DNA of 64,000 bases from Nocardioides renjunii (GTDB lineage: Bacteria > Actinomycetota > Actinomycetes > Propionibacteriales > Nocardioidaceae), in assembly GCF_034661175.1 (NCBI RefSeq), contig NZ_CP141058.1:4154001-4218000 (forward strand), given 5' to 3'. The notes beneath the pieces are model-generated. The model was not told the DNA's origin. It worked only from the letters and a program-made list of their open reading frames with translations, and searched no databases. The number at the start of each line of letters is the position of its first letter. Position 1 is the stretch's first letter. The position numbers and the translations under genes are program-made. This document shows positions 7,095 through 16,100 of the stretch, in pieces.

Positions 7095-9008
7095 TTAGCG
7101 GACGGCGCCGGCCAGGAGGTCGCGCACCGCCGTGTGCAGCAGGTCGTAGCCGTTCTCGGTGAGGATCGACTCGGCGTGGAACTGGATGCCGCGGTAGTGC
7201 GGACCGACGACGGCGTGGATGTCGCCCGTGGCCTCGTCGGCCTCCACGCGTACGCCCTCGGGCAACGCGCCGCCGGCCGGGACGCGGCCGACGAAAGTGT
7301 TGTAGAACCCCACCCGCTCGGTGCGGCCGTCGAGGCGCACCGGCGACTGCGTGCCCTGGAACACCACGTCCTTGTAGCCGAGGTCGAGGCCGAGCCGCTC
7401 GCACAGCGTCTGGTGGCCGAGGCAGACCGCGAGGAACGGCTGCTCCGAGGCCAGCAGGTCGTCGACGGCCCGGCGGAACGACGCGATCTTGGGGTGCTCG
7501 CCCTCGCGCGGGTCGCCCGGGCCGGGGCCGACGATCACCAGGTCGGCCCCGTCGAAGGCACCGGCCACGTAGTCCTCGTGCCGCACGACGCGCGCGGTCA
7601 TCCCGAAGACCCCGAGCACGTGGACCAGCATGTTCACGAAGTCGTCCTCGCCGTGCAGGATCACCACGCTGCGACCGGCCAGCCCCGGGTCGGCCGGCTC
7701 GCCGGCCTGGTCGGTCAGCCAGAAGCGCGAGAGCCGCTGGTTGCGCGAGCCCAGGGCCAGTACGACGTCCTCGTCCCGCGCGAGCTCGGCGATGTCCGCG
7801 CCGTCGGAGGTCGCCGCTCGCGCCAGGCCGAAGGCGCTGAGGATGCCACCGGCCTTGGCCCGCGTCTCTGCGACCTCGTAGGCGGCGTCGGAGTCGCGCA
7901 CCAGCGTCGCGCCGGCGGTGACCTTGAGCTCGCCCTCCGGCGAGACGTCGGCGGTGCGGATGAGGATCGGGCTGTCCATCGTCGGCGTGCCGTCGGGCGA
8001 GCGGCCGAAAAGGGCCAGCGCGGCGCCGTAGTAGCCCCGACCCTCGGGCTCGTAGTCAGCGATCAGCCGGCAGGCGTTCTCGACCGGCGCGCCCGTCACC
8101 GTGGCGGCGTACATCGTGTCGCGCAGGATCTCGCGGTGGTCGCGGTCGGACCGGCCGGCGAGGAGGTACTCGGTGTGGATGAGGTGCGTCATCGGCTTGA
8201 GGAACGGCCCGAGCACCTGGCCGCCCTCCTGGCAGATGTCGCACATCATCTTCAGCTCCTCGTCGACGACCATGAAGAGCTCGAAGACCTCCTTCTCGTC
8301 GGCGAGGAACTCCAGCAGCCGCTCCTTGACGTCGCGGGTCTCGTCGTCGGCGGCGCGCACCCGGAAGGTCCCCGAGATCGGGTTCATCCGGACGTCGCCG
8401 GACCGCACGGACACGTGCCGCTCGGGGCTGGCGCCGATGAGGAAGCGATCGCCGGTGAAGAAGCAGAACGTCCAGTAGGCGCCGCGCTCGCGCTGCATCA
8501 GCCGGCGCAGCACGGTGAGCGCCCGGGTGGCGTCCCAGTCGGCGACCACGGCGCGGTAGTGCCGCCCGATCACCAGGTTGGCGCCCTCGCCCTGGCCGAT
8601 CTCGTCGCGGATGATCGCCTCGACGACCGTGCCGTAGTCCTCGTCGGAGGTCGTGAAGCCACCGCGGTCGGCGAACTCGACGGGCACGTCCGGCAGCGCG
8701 GCAAGCAGGTCGTCGACCGACACCTCGTGCTCGGCCTCGATGTCCACGACCGTCAGCGGCGTGCCGTCGTCGATGGCCGCGAAGCCGCGCTCGCGCACCT
8801 GGCGGAACGGCACCGCGACCAGCCGGTCGGCGCTGCGCCCGGGCTCCGGCGCCCCGCTCTCCAGCGGGATGTCGAGCAGGCTCGCCACCTCGTGCGGGGT
8901 GCCGCCGACCAGGCCCACGGTGGGGGCGGCCTTGCGGCGGATGACCGCCCACGCGCCGTACCCCTGCACCTGCTCGAGGAGGTCGGCGACGGACGGCGTC
9001 TCGGTCAT
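7095..9008 (-). CDS. Chorismate-utilising synthase/amidotransferase fusion, PhzE-like (anthranilate synthase family)
   Basis: 637 aa from ATG 9008 (MTETPSVADLLEQ). The N-terminal ~400 residues form a chorismate-binding domain (GASPERHVSVRSGD, MNPISGTFR, IHTEYLLAG, ATVTGAPVENACRLI). The C-terminal ~200 form a class I amidotransferase with Cys in LAVCLGHQTL and His/Glu in IQFHAESILTENGYD. This order and length match PhzE, which makes 2-amino-2-deoxyisochorismate in phenazine synthesis, and the related actinobacterial anthranilate synthase family. No phzD, phzF, phzB or phzG homologue is present nearby, so phenazine formation is not supported here. The start follows a non-coding gap of 103 bp to the divergent glycosyltransferase. 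Confidence 0.88.
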   Translation of the reverse strand: MTETPSVADLLEQVQGYGAWAVIRRKAAPTVGLVGGTPHEVASLLDIPLESGAPEPGRSADRLVAVPFRQVRERGFAAIDDGTPLTVVDIEAEHEVSVDDLLAALPDVPVEFADRGGFTTSDEDYGTVVEAIIRDEIGQGEGANLVIGRHYRAVVADWDATRALTVLRRLMQRERGAYWTFCFFTGDRFLIGASPERHVSVRSGDVRMNPISGTFRVRAADDETRDVKERLLEFLADEKEVFELFMVVDEELKMMCDICQEGGQVLGPFLKPMTHLIHTEYLLAGRSDRDHREILRDTMYAATVTGAPVENACRLIADYEPEGRGYYGAALALFGRSPDGTPTMDSPILIRTADVSPEGELKVTAGATLVRDSDAAYEVAETRAKAGGILSAFGLARAATSDGADIAELARDEDVVLALGSRNQRLSRFWLTDQAGEPADPGLAGRSVVILHGEDDFVNMLVHVLGVFGMTARVVRHEDYVAGAFDGADLVIVGPGPGDPREGEHPKIASFRRAVDDLLASEQPFLAVCLGHQTLCERLGLDLGYKDVVFQGTQSPVRLDGRTERVGFYNTFVGRVPAGGALPEGVRVEADEATGDIHAVVGPHYRGIQFHAESILTENGYDLLHTAVRDLLAGAVR

Positions 9009-9111
9009 GGCGGAAACCCTACGGCGGGTGCTGCGGCGGGTCGGCGGGCGTCTCAGGGGCCACGGACGGAGGTGCGGCGGCACCGCAGCGCCCACGACCT
9101 ACGATGACGCG

Positions 9112-10236
9112 GTGACCTTGCCCCGCCGTGTCGTGCACTACTACCCGCGCTTCCTCGACCACCGCTCCGGGGTCACCGAGAGCATCGCCGCGTGGGCCGA
9201 GATCTCCTCCTCGGCGACTCCCACCGAGGTGTGGGTCGCGGCACAGGCGGACGAGCGTTCCCACCGGGACGCGGAGCGGCTGCATGAGCTCGGGGTCCCC
9301 ATCCGGCACGTCCCTCACGTCGGCAGGAGCAGCCGGACCTACCTGCTGAAGTGGTGGAAGGCGAACCTGGGACCGGGCGACCTGCTCTACGTCCACGAGG
9401 GATGGGTGCTCTCCAACGCCCTTGCGGTCGGCTACGCCCGACACCTGGGCGCGTCGGTGGTCGCGATGCCCCACGGCGTCTACGCGCCGCAGGTCGTGGA
9501 GGCAGGGCGTGACGTCCTCGGGATGCGCGCCCGCCTGGAGCGCCACACCCTGCGCCGGGTCGACGCCGTGCACCTCTTCTTCCCGTCGGAGTCCGCTGAG
9601 GTCGAGGCGGTCGCCGGAGCACCGGTTCCCGCCGGCATCTTCTCGAACCCGGCGCCCCACATCGAGGAGTCCGGGCAGTGGGTCGGCGACGACGACTACG
9701 TCGCGTGGATCGGGAGGTTCGTCGTGGGCCACAAGGGCCTCGACCTGCTGCTCCGTGGATGGGTTGAGCTGCCCGAGCCGCGACCCCGGCTCGTGCTGGC
9801 CGGTCCGGACTACCTGGGCGGCAAGGCTGACGTCGCCGCCCTGGTCGAGGAGCTCGGGCTGGGAGACTGCGTGACGATCCGCGACTCCGTCACCGGTGAC
9901 GAGAAGGAGCAGCTCATGGTCCACGCCAAGGGCTACGTCCACAGCAGCCGGTGGGACGCATGCAGCATGGTGCTCCTGGAGTTCATGACGCGGGGCACGC
10001 CCTGTCTGGTGAACTCCACGGTCCACGCAGGGCCGACCTACGCGCAGGCGGGGGCGGCTCTGACTTTCACCGAGCCGAGCGAGTTCCCGCGGCTCGTTCC
10101 CGCGCTCACGTCCGACCGAGAGCTGGGGGAGCGCGCAGCCGCGTACATGCGCGCCGAGGTCTCACCCGAAGCCCTGCGCGAGCCGTACCTCGCATGGCTG
10201 GGCGGCATTGCCGGAACCACCACGGCCACTCCCTGA
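9112..10236 (+). CDS. Glycosyltransferase family 4 (GT-B) protein
   Basis: 374 aa from GTG 9112. The N-terminal half has RVVHYYPRFLDHRSGVTESI; the C-terminal Rossmann domain contains VAWIGRFVVGHKGLDLLL, LVLAGPDY, and the SRWDACSMVLLEFMTRGTPCL segment with the conserved acidic residue that contacts the nucleotide sugar. It is probably a retaining sugar transferase of the surface glycan pathway, acting at the inner membrane. Acceptor and donor are unknown. Earlier in-frame starts lie within the divergent PhzE-like gene and are rejected. Confidence 0.88.
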   Translation: MTLPRRVVHYYPRFLDHRSGVTESIAAWAEISSSATPTEVWVAAQADERSHRDAERLHELGVPIRHVPHVGRSSRTYLLKWWKANLGPGDLLYVHEGWVLSNALAVGYARHLGASVVAMPHGVYAPQVVEAGRDVLGMRARLERHTLRRVDAVHLFFPSESAEVEAVAGAPVPAGIFSNPAPHIEESGQWVGDDDYVAWIGRFVVGHKGLDLLLRGWVELPEPRPRLVLAGPDYLGGKADVAALVEELGLGDCVTIRDSVTGDEKEQLMVHAKGYVHSSRWDACSMVLLEFMTRGTPCLVNSTVHAGPTYAQAGAALTFTEPSEFPRLVPALTSDRELGERAAAYMRAEVSPEALREPYLAWLGGIAGTTTATP

Positions 10237-10323
10237 TCAACCCGCCGCCGGCTCGCCCCCGCACCGGTCGTCGACTTGGTACTGTCCGGTGGCCCCGCCC
10301 GCCAGCCGTCTTGGGAGAACAGC

Positions 10324-11169
10324 GTGAAGCAGCAGGTCAGGCACGTCGTCCGAGCAATCCCCTTCGCGCGGACGGCCAACAACTGGCGCGTGCGCCGGGA
10401 CCTCAAGATCCTCGAGGCGCTTCCCGCGTACGCCCCCAACTCCGCAGGGCATGCCGAGGCCCGCTCCGCCCTGGCGCTCCAGGCTGCCACGCAGAGCGTC
10501 GAGTTCCTCGGCCAGCTGGTCAGGCAGCTCGGGGCCCGTGAGCTCACCCTCACCGACCCAGCGGGCTTCTCCTCCGCGGCCGCCGACGCCGGTCCCGCTT
10601 CACGCCTGGACGAGCTCTTCCGCACCTACGGCAGCGACAAGTCCACCGATCACGACTACCACCTCGTCTACGCCCACATCCTGGAGACGCTGCCGCAGGG
10701 CGCGAGCGTGCTCGAGGTCGGCCTGGGCACGAACAACGAGAGCATCGTCTCGACGATGGGCCATCACGGCCGCCCTGGTGCTTCGCTCCGCGCGTTCCGC
10801 GACTACCTGCCCGGCTCCACCGTCCACGGCGCCGACATCGACCGGGACATCCTCTTCGAGGAGGATCGCGTCCGGACGTCCTGGGTCGACCAGACCAGCG
10901 CGGCGAGCGTGCGCGCCCTCGAGGCCCAACTGCCCGACGACCTCCACCTGATCATCGACGACGGGCTCCACAGCCCCAACGCCAACCTGCAGATCCTCAT
11001 GCTGGCGTTGCGCATCATGCCTGTGGACGGGTGGCTGGTGATCGAGGACATCATTCCGGCCGCCGAGGACTTCTGGCGCGTCGTGGCCGCGGTGCTGCCC
11101 GACCGCTTCGAGACCACGCTGGTCCGCGCCAAGGGCGGGGACATGTTCGTCGTGCGCCGCACCGCCTAG
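10324..11169 (+). CDS. Class I SAM-dependent methyltransferase, glycan cluster
   Basis: 281 aa from GTG 10324, preceded by GGGAG at 10313-10317; an upstream in-frame TTG lacks such a site. The N-terminal ~90 residues are a helical extension. The methyltransferase-like part starts at LDELFRTYGSDKSTDHDYHLVYAHIL, with the SAM-binding loop VLEVGLGTNNES and the acidic stretch LHLIIDDGLHS before WLVIEDI. The GSDK...HxYxxxY pattern is seen in methyltransferases that modify sugars in polysaccharide or macrolide loci. It follows the glycosyltransferase by 87 bp, so they may be co-transcribed. It converges on the flippase gene. Confidence 0.8.
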   Translation: MKQQVRHVVRAIPFARTANNWRVRRDLKILEALPAYAPNSAGHAEARSALALQAATQSVEFLGQLVRQLGARELTLTDPAGFSSAAADAGPASRLDELFRTYGSDKSTDHDYHLVYAHILETLPQGASVLEVGLGTNNESIVSTMGHHGRPGASLRAFRDYLPGSTVHGADIDRDILFEEDRVRTSWVDQTSAASVRALEAQLPDDLHLIIDDGLHSPNANLQILMLALRIMPVDGWLVIEDIIPAAEDFWRVVAAVLPDRFETTLVRAKGGDMFVVRRTA

Positions 11170-11212
11170 GGCTCGCACCCCCCACCGCCGGGCCCACCGG
11201 GCGCCGATCTCG

Positions 11213-12433
11213 TCAGTCGGTGCTGCGCGAGCCGGTCGTGGCGGCCGCGGACGTCGCTCCACGGGTCAGGCGCCGGGACGCAAGGAGAAGGGCGACGCCG
11301 TTGGCAGTGGCTGCGGCGACCATGCCCGCCATCACCCAGACCAGGTTGCCGCTGCCGACCGTCAGGGTGAGCGCGCACGCGACGGCCACCAGGTAGCCGG
11401 TCCGGATCGCGAGGAGCATCCGCCACCGACGGTAGCTGCTGAGCAGCGAGATCGGCCCCGACGCGAGTGCCCACACCACCTGCTCGAGGACCACCCACGG
11501 CAGGATCGCCCGGCTGACCATCCATGTCTCACCCAGCACCTGCTCGCCGATCGACTGGGGCACCAGCGCGAGGCAGACCGCCCATGCCAGGACGAGCACG
11601 CTCATCACCGCCGCCTGCGCGGCCGCGAGCCGCGCGCGGTCGTCACCCAGGACGCGCACCAGCTCCGGGACCATGACCGCCGGCAGCGCAGAGAACAGCA
11701 CCGCGGCAGGCCCCAACAGGGTGCCGGCGCCCCGGACCGCTGCCACGTCGCCCAGAGTCATGTAGCTCGTCATCACCGCGGCGAGCACGAGCGGAGCCAA
11801 GCATGCCAGGAGCGCGTCGGGGCCCAGGACGCGAAGCTCGCCCGCGTGGTCCCGGAGCCACCTCGATCCGCTCGAGCGCTCCCCCGAGCGCCGCGACGCG
11901 AGCATCACCACCAGCGCTGCACCGCCGCCCCCGAGGACCCACGTCAGCGTCATCGTCGTGACGTCGACCTCCAGCCCCGCCACCGTCGCGACCAGGAGGC
12001 CCAACGTCACGGCGAACCACGCGCCGTCGCTCACCACGGCCCGGTCGGCACGCCGCTCCGCGATCGCGCCGTAGCGCAGGAGGTCCTGCGGATAGACGAC
12101 GAGGCACGCCCCCACCAGCACGTAGTAGGCGAGGGACCCGCCGTCGCCGATGGTGACGCCGAGCACCACCCCGAGCGCCGCCACGGCGGCTGCCCAGCCC
12201 ACGCTGAGCACCACCGGCGGGGGACGGCCCCCGCCCGCCGCAAGCGAGACCAGCAACCCCAACGAGGAGCGCTGCACGGCCATGCCGAAGGCGAAGAGGG
12301 CGTAGGCGAACGACACCGTGCCGAACTCGTCGACGCCGGCAACCCGCGCCGCAGCCACCAGGAAGAGGACGTTGGAGAGGCTGGAGAGCCCTTGGTCGAT
12401 GACCCCGAGACCGAGCCTGCGAAAGCGTGTCAT
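11213..12433 (-). CDS. Polysaccharide flippase (Wzx/MATE-like membrane protein)
   Basis: 406 aa from ATG 12433, which overlaps the preceding gene's stop (ATGA). It is almost entirely hydrophobic, with about 10-12 predicted transmembrane helices, beginning LGLGVIDQGLSSLSNVLFLV and typical of the polysaccharide biosynthesis/MATE superfamily. It would translocate the undecaprenyl-linked oligosaccharide made by the upstream genes. It is the last gene of the 11-gene minus-strand operon. Sequence alone cannot separate Wzx from related exporters, but the position next to transferases and a polymerase supports the role. Confidence 0.82.
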   Translation of the reverse strand: MTRFRRLGLGVIDQGLSSLSNVLFLVAAARVAGVDEFGTVSFAYALFAFGMAVQRSSLGLLVSLAAGGGRPPPVVLSVGWAAAVAALGVVLGVTIGDGGSLAYYVLVGACLVVYPQDLLRYGAIAERRADRAVVSDGAWFAVTLGLLVATVAGLEVDVTTMTLTWVLGGGGAALVVMLASRRSGERSSGSRWLRDHAGELRVLGPDALLACLAPLVLAAVMTSYMTLGDVAAVRGAGTLLGPAAVLFSALPAVMVPELVRVLGDDRARLAAAQAAVMSVLVLAWAVCLALVPQSIGEQVLGETWMVSRAILPWVVLEQVVWALASGPISLLSSYRRWRMLLAIRTGYLVAVACALTLTVGSGNLVWVMAGMVAAATANGVALLLASRRLTRGATSAAATTGSRSTD

Positions 12434-13569
12434 CCCGGCCGCGTCGCTCCGGACGCGAGCGTCTCGTCGACGAGGTCGAGGTACGCCGCCGCACGGTCGC
12501 GACCGGTGGGCCAGCCGTCCGCCACCCGGAGGCCGTCGGCGACCCGAGTCGCCCGCAGGGCGTCGTCCGCAGTCACGTCGAGGAGGGCTCGGGCCAGCGA
12601 GGCGGGCTCGATGGGGTCGAAGTACCACGCCGCGTCGCCAGCCACCTCGCGCACGAACGGCCTGTCCGACGCGACCAGCGGTCGGCCGGCTCTCAACGCC
12701 TCCAGCGGAGTCACGGAGAAGCACTCGTTCAGGCTGGGGAAGACCACCCCGTCGCACGCGGCGTAGAGGCTCGGCACCTGCGAGACTCGCAGCGGACCCG
12801 CGTTGCGGCTCGCCGCACGGGTGTCGGGGTCGAGCGCCTGCCACTCGTCGTCGGTGAGAGTGAGGAGGAACTCGACGTCCCGGCCGTGCTCCTCGCGCAG
12901 GATCCGTGCCGCGGCTCCGAGCAGGGCGAGGTTCTTGTGCGGGTAGGCGCGAGTCGGGAAGGCGAACGCCGGACGATGGTGCACCTGAACGGACAGCGGC
13001 TCGCGCAGCGACTCGTCGGTGAAGACGCGGTTGAGCACGTTGGGGACCACCCGCAGGCGCCGCCGCGGGATGCCCCACCTCTCCTCGAGCGCCGCGGTCA
13101 CGTGGGCCGACTCGGCGACCACGAGGTCGGCTGCACGGAACGCTCGGCACGACACCCGCGAGCGCACCGCGTGTCGGAGCCGCGCCCGCCGGCCATGGAT
13201 CGCAGCGTGCTCGGGGAAGAGGCTGGTCACGTCGGCGAACCCCACCATGCGCGTGCGGGCGCGCCGCGACCCGTAGTCGGGACCGAACACGGTGAAGGAG
13301 ACGTCGAACTCGTCACCGCGGGGTCGCCGACGCAGGCGCGCAGCGGGACGGCCGTCGACGACGGTGACCCTCAGGCTCCCCCGGGGAGCGGTTGCGTTGG
13401 CGACGACCGCTTCGGACGCCTCGACGGCGACGTCCCGGAGCCAGGGCCAGCGACGCAGCGCCTGAGGGTCCCCGACAAGGCGTGCGAGCTCGTCGAGGAA
13501 CGACGCTCCGACCTGGACTCCCCCGCCGACGACGAGGTTGGACATGTCGATCAGCACCGCGGGACTCAT
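12430..13569 (-). CDS. Glycosyltransferase family 4 protein
   Basis: 379 aa from ATG 13569, overlapping the previous stop by 4 bp. The GT-B fold is shown by the C-terminal nucleotide-sugar domain, with AFAFPTRAYPHKNLALLG, VPSLYAACDGVVFPSLNECFSVTPLEALRAGRPLV and WYFDPIEPASLA. The FPSLNECFSVTPLEAL segment is the typical ExxxxxxxE-type motif of family 4. It probably adds one sugar of the repeat unit at the cytoplasmic face of the membrane. It lies between the WbuB-like transferase and the flippase. Confidence 0.87.
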   Translation of the reverse strand: MSPAVLIDMSNLVVGGGVQVGASFLDELARLVGDPQALRRWPWLRDVAVEASEAVVANATAPRGSLRVTVVDGRPAARLRRRPRGDEFDVSFTVFGPDYGSRRARTRMVGFADVTSLFPEHAAIHGRRARLRHAVRSRVSCRAFRAADLVVAESAHVTAALEERWGIPRRRLRVVPNVLNRVFTDESLREPLSVQVHHRPAFAFPTRAYPHKNLALLGAAARILREEHGRDVEFLLTLTDDEWQALDPDTRAASRNAGPLRVSQVPSLYAACDGVVFPSLNECFSVTPLEALRAGRPLVASDRPFVREVAGDAAWYFDPIEPASLARALLDVTADDALRATRVADGLRVADGWPTGRDRAAAYLDLVDETLASGATRPG

Positions 13570-14837
13570 CGACGCCGCCCCTCGGCTGCGCGGGCCAGCA
13601 GCTGTCGGAGCGACTCGGACCCGACGCGACGCGACATGTGGGCGTCGTACCACTCGCGGCCCCGTCGGCCCATCGTCCGGCGCTCGTCCCGGTCGGTCGC
13701 CGCAAGCCGGCGCACGGCGTCGCGAAGACCCGGCCGGTCGCCCGGTGCCACCGCCAGGCCCGCCCTCGCCGAGGTGACCACCTCGGCGCTGTCGCCGCGT
13801 GCGGAGACGACCAGCGGGAGGCCCGCCGCCAGGATCGACTGCACCTTGCTCGGCATGGTGACGGCGAAGAGCGCCTCGTCGGCCAAGGACACGAGCTGGG
13901 CATCGGAGGCCTGCACGAGCGCCGCGACCTCGGCCTGCGGCACAGGGTCGACGAACCGGATCCGACGGTGGGCGCCGTAGCGCTCGACCAGTCCGGGCCT
14001 CGTCACGCCGTCCCCGACGAGCACGAGGTGGCAGTCGTCCTCGGCCGTCATCTCGGCGAAGGCCTCGACCACCGGTTCCAGGGCCTGCGCCCGGCCGTGG
14101 TTCCCCGCGTACATCAGCACGAAGTCGTCCTCGCCCACGCCCCACGACGCGCGCACGCGTCGCACGGTCTCCGGTGGGACGTCCGCCGTCGGTCCCTCCT
14201 GCACCCAGTTGTGCACGACGGAGAGCTTGTCGCGCGGCACCCCGCGAGCGGCCAACAGGTCCACCATCCCGGGCGAGGTGACGGCGACGTGGTGTGCGCC
14301 CCGGTAGGTCAGGTCGACGAAGACGTTGAGCACGCGACGAGCCAGTCGCCCCGCCACGCCCGTCAGGAATCCGGACGCGAACACCGAGTCGGGCCACACG
14401 TCCTGGACGAGGAGAACGTACGGCGTCCCCCACAGGCGGCGCGCGACCATCGCCGGCAGGGCGGCCGTCGCCGGGGAGGAGTAGACGAGGGCGACCGAGG
14501 ACGTGCGCAGCAGTGCCTGGCCGAGGACGGCGCTGGACAGGGCCCAGGACGCGTAGTTGGCCAGCCGTCGCACGGCCGACCGGTCGTGGCTGGGGTAGAG
14601 CGGCGTACGCCTGACAGGCAGGCCGTCGAGCACCTCCCGGGAGGATCGCCGCGCCGAGTACCCGGCAGCGACGGCGCCGGTCGGGTAGTTGGGGACCCCG
14701 GTCAGCACCGTGACGTCGCACCCCGCCTCGGCTAGGGCCGTCGCGATGCCTCGCGGCACCTCGGCCGGCTCCGGCGGGTACCACTGGCAGACGAACGCAA
14801 CCCTCAGCCGGCCCGAGCCCTGGCTCGAGCCGCTCAT
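13566..14837 (-). CDS. Glycosyltransferase, WbuB-like (possible L-fucosamine transferase)
   Basis: 423 aa from ATG 14837 (MSGSSQGSGRL), overlapping the acetyltransferase stop by 4 bp. It begins LRVAFVCQWYPPEPAEVPRG, with a donor domain containing LMYAGNHGRAQALEPVVEAF and FAVTMPSKVQSILAAGLPLV. The architecture (QxYPPE start, TMPSKV segment) matches the WbuB/WcaI group. WbuB is the proposed FucNAc transferase that accompanies fnlA-fnlB-fnlC in E. coli O antigen loci, and the CapE/CapF/WecB set is in this same operon, so L-FucNAc transfer is a reasonable inference. Confidence 0.87.
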   Translation of the reverse strand: MSGSSQGSGRLRVAFVCQWYPPEPAEVPRGIATALAEAGCDVTVLTGVPNYPTGAVAAGYSARRSSREVLDGLPVRRTPLYPSHDRSAVRRLANYASWALSSAVLGQALLRTSSVALVYSSPATAALPAMVARRLWGTPYVLLVQDVWPDSVFASGFLTGVAGRLARRVLNVFVDLTYRGAHHVAVTSPGMVDLLAARGVPRDKLSVVHNWVQEGPTADVPPETVRRVRASWGVGEDDFVLMYAGNHGRAQALEPVVEAFAEMTAEDDCHLVLVGDGVTRPGLVERYGAHRRIRFVDPVPQAEVAALVQASDAQLVSLADEALFAVTMPSKVQSILAAGLPLVVSARGDSAEVVTSARAGLAVAPGDRPGLRDAVRRLAATDRDERRTMGRRGREWYDAHMSRRVGSESLRQLLARAAEGRRR

Positions 14838-15487
14838 CTCGCGGGGATGCCTTTCACCACGACATCTGCCGGCACGTCCTTCACCACACACGCCGAGCCG
14901 CCGACCACCGAGCCCCGGCCGACCCGGAGTCCGTTGAGGACCACGCCCGAGACGCCGATCAGCACCTCGTCCTCGATGACGCAGTCGCCGGAGATCGACG
15001 CGAGCGGGTTGACGCTCACGTGGTCACCGACGGTGGTGTCGTGACCGACGGTCGCGTTGAGGTTGAGGTGGACGTGCCTGCCGATACGGATGTGGGTCGT
15101 GATCCGGACTCCCGCGCACAGCACCGACCCGGCACCGACCTCCACGTCGTAGCCGCGCGTCACGCTCGGATGCTCCAGCGTCGCAGCGACGAGACCGGCC
15201 GCGTCGAACGTCTCCGCGACCCTGCGCCGCACCCCCGGGTTGCCGATGCCCACGACGTAGTGGGTGGCACCGAGGGCTGCGCGGTCGGTCAGCAGCTGTT
15301 CCGTGGTGCCGAGGTAGTCGATCCCACGCGTGCGGAGGTGTGCCAGGTTGGCGTCGGTGGGACGGTCGTCGACCACGCCGGAGATCGTCCACACCGACTC
15401 CTCCGCTGCCGCGTTGACCGCGTCGACGACGTCGAGGACCTCGCGGCCGAAGCCGCCGGCGCCCACGACGACAAGAGTCTCAGGCAC
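14834..15487 (-). CDS. Sugar O/N-acetyltransferase with left-handed beta helix, PglD/NeuD-like
   Basis: 217 aa from GTG 15487, overlapping the sugar transferase stop by 8 bp. The N-terminal ~75 residues form a Rossmann-like sugar-binding part (LVVVGAGGFGREVLDVV). The rest is hexapeptide repeats (IGRHVHLNLNATVGHDTTVG and ISGDCVIEDEVLIG), with a His in VGH at the position of the PglD catalytic His. It ends VVKGIPAR, as is usual in this family. PglD acetylates the 4-amino group of UDP-4-amino sugars using acetyl-CoA. PglF-, PglE- and PglC-like genes in the same operon support formation of a UDP-diNAcBac-type donor. Confidence 0.88.
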   Translation of the reverse strand: MPETLVVVGAGGFGREVLDVVDAVNAAAEESVWTISGVVDDRPTDANLAHLRTRGIDYLGTTEQLLTDRAALGATHYVVGIGNPGVRRRVAETFDAAGLVAATLEHPSVTRGYDVEVGAGSVLCAGVRITTHIRIGRHVHLNLNATVGHDTTVGDHVSVNPLASISGDCVIEDEVLIGVSGVVLNGLRVGRGSVVGGSACVVKDVPADVVVKGIPAR

Positions 15488-16100
15488 GGGTGGCCTCCGA
15501 CGTTCCGAGGAACTCCGGCATGGTCGCTGCTCCCTCGGCGTTGATGTCGCGACGACGCGCAACCTGCGCGACCGTCGCCCACAGGATCTGCAGATCGAGC
15601 GCCAGGCTGCGACGCTCGACGTACTCGACGTCCATTGCGAACTTCTCCTCCCAGCTGATGGCGTTGCGACCGCTCACCTGGGCGAGGCCGGTGACGCCGG
15701 GTCGGACCTCGTGCCGCCGCCGCTGCTCCGCCGTGTAGCGGTCGAGGTACCTCACGAGGAGGGGCCTCGGGCCGACGAGGCTCATGTCGCCCCGGACCAC
15801 GTTCCACAGCGTCGGGAGCTCGTCCAGGCTGGTTGACCGCAGGAACGCGCCGAAAGGAGTCAACCGGTCCGCGTCGGTCACCAGTCCCCGTGCGCTGTCA
15901 GGTTCGAGCATCGTGCGGAACTTGACCAGCTCGAAGACGCGCTCGTCCTTTCCCGGCCGCTGCTGACGGAAGAACACGCGTGGCCCGAGCTTCACGCGCA
16001 GCAGGACAGCGATGACCAGCTGTGCCGGCAACGAGACCACCAGGGCAGCGCTGCCGACGACGAGGTCCACGCTGCGCTTCAACGGGTCGTAGCCGGTCAT
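15480..16100 (-). CDS. Initiating sugar transferase, monotopic phosphoglycosyl transferase (PglC-like)
   Basis: 206 aa from ATG 16100, overlapping the polymerase-like gene by 4 bp. One N-terminal re-entrant hydrophobic helix (VDLVVGSAALVVSLPAQLVI) precedes the catalytic domain, with FFRQQRPGKD, VKFRTM, the Asp-Glu dyad in TSLDELPTLWNVVRGDMSLV and GPRPLL. The small size, without the extra N-terminal helices of WbaP, matches PglC, which transfers phospho-diNAcBac to undecaprenyl phosphate. It would start the lipid-linked glycan. A donor other than the bacillosamine-type sugar is possible. Confidence 0.92.
   Translation of the reverse strand: MTGYDPLKRSVDLVVGSAALVVSLPAQLVIAVLLRVKLGPRVFFRQQRPGKDERVFELVKFRTMLEPDSARGLVTDADRLTPFGAFLRSTSLDELPTLWNVVRGDMSLVGPRPLLVRYLDRYTAEQRRRHEVRPGVTGLAQVSGRNAISWEEKFAMDVEYVERRSLALDLQILWATVAQVARRRDINAEGAATMPEFLGTSEATRA

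Noticed and set aside
7095-9008. Phenazine biosynthetic cluster
   Set aside because: Only a PhzE-like gene is present; no phzB, D, F or G homologue is within the window.
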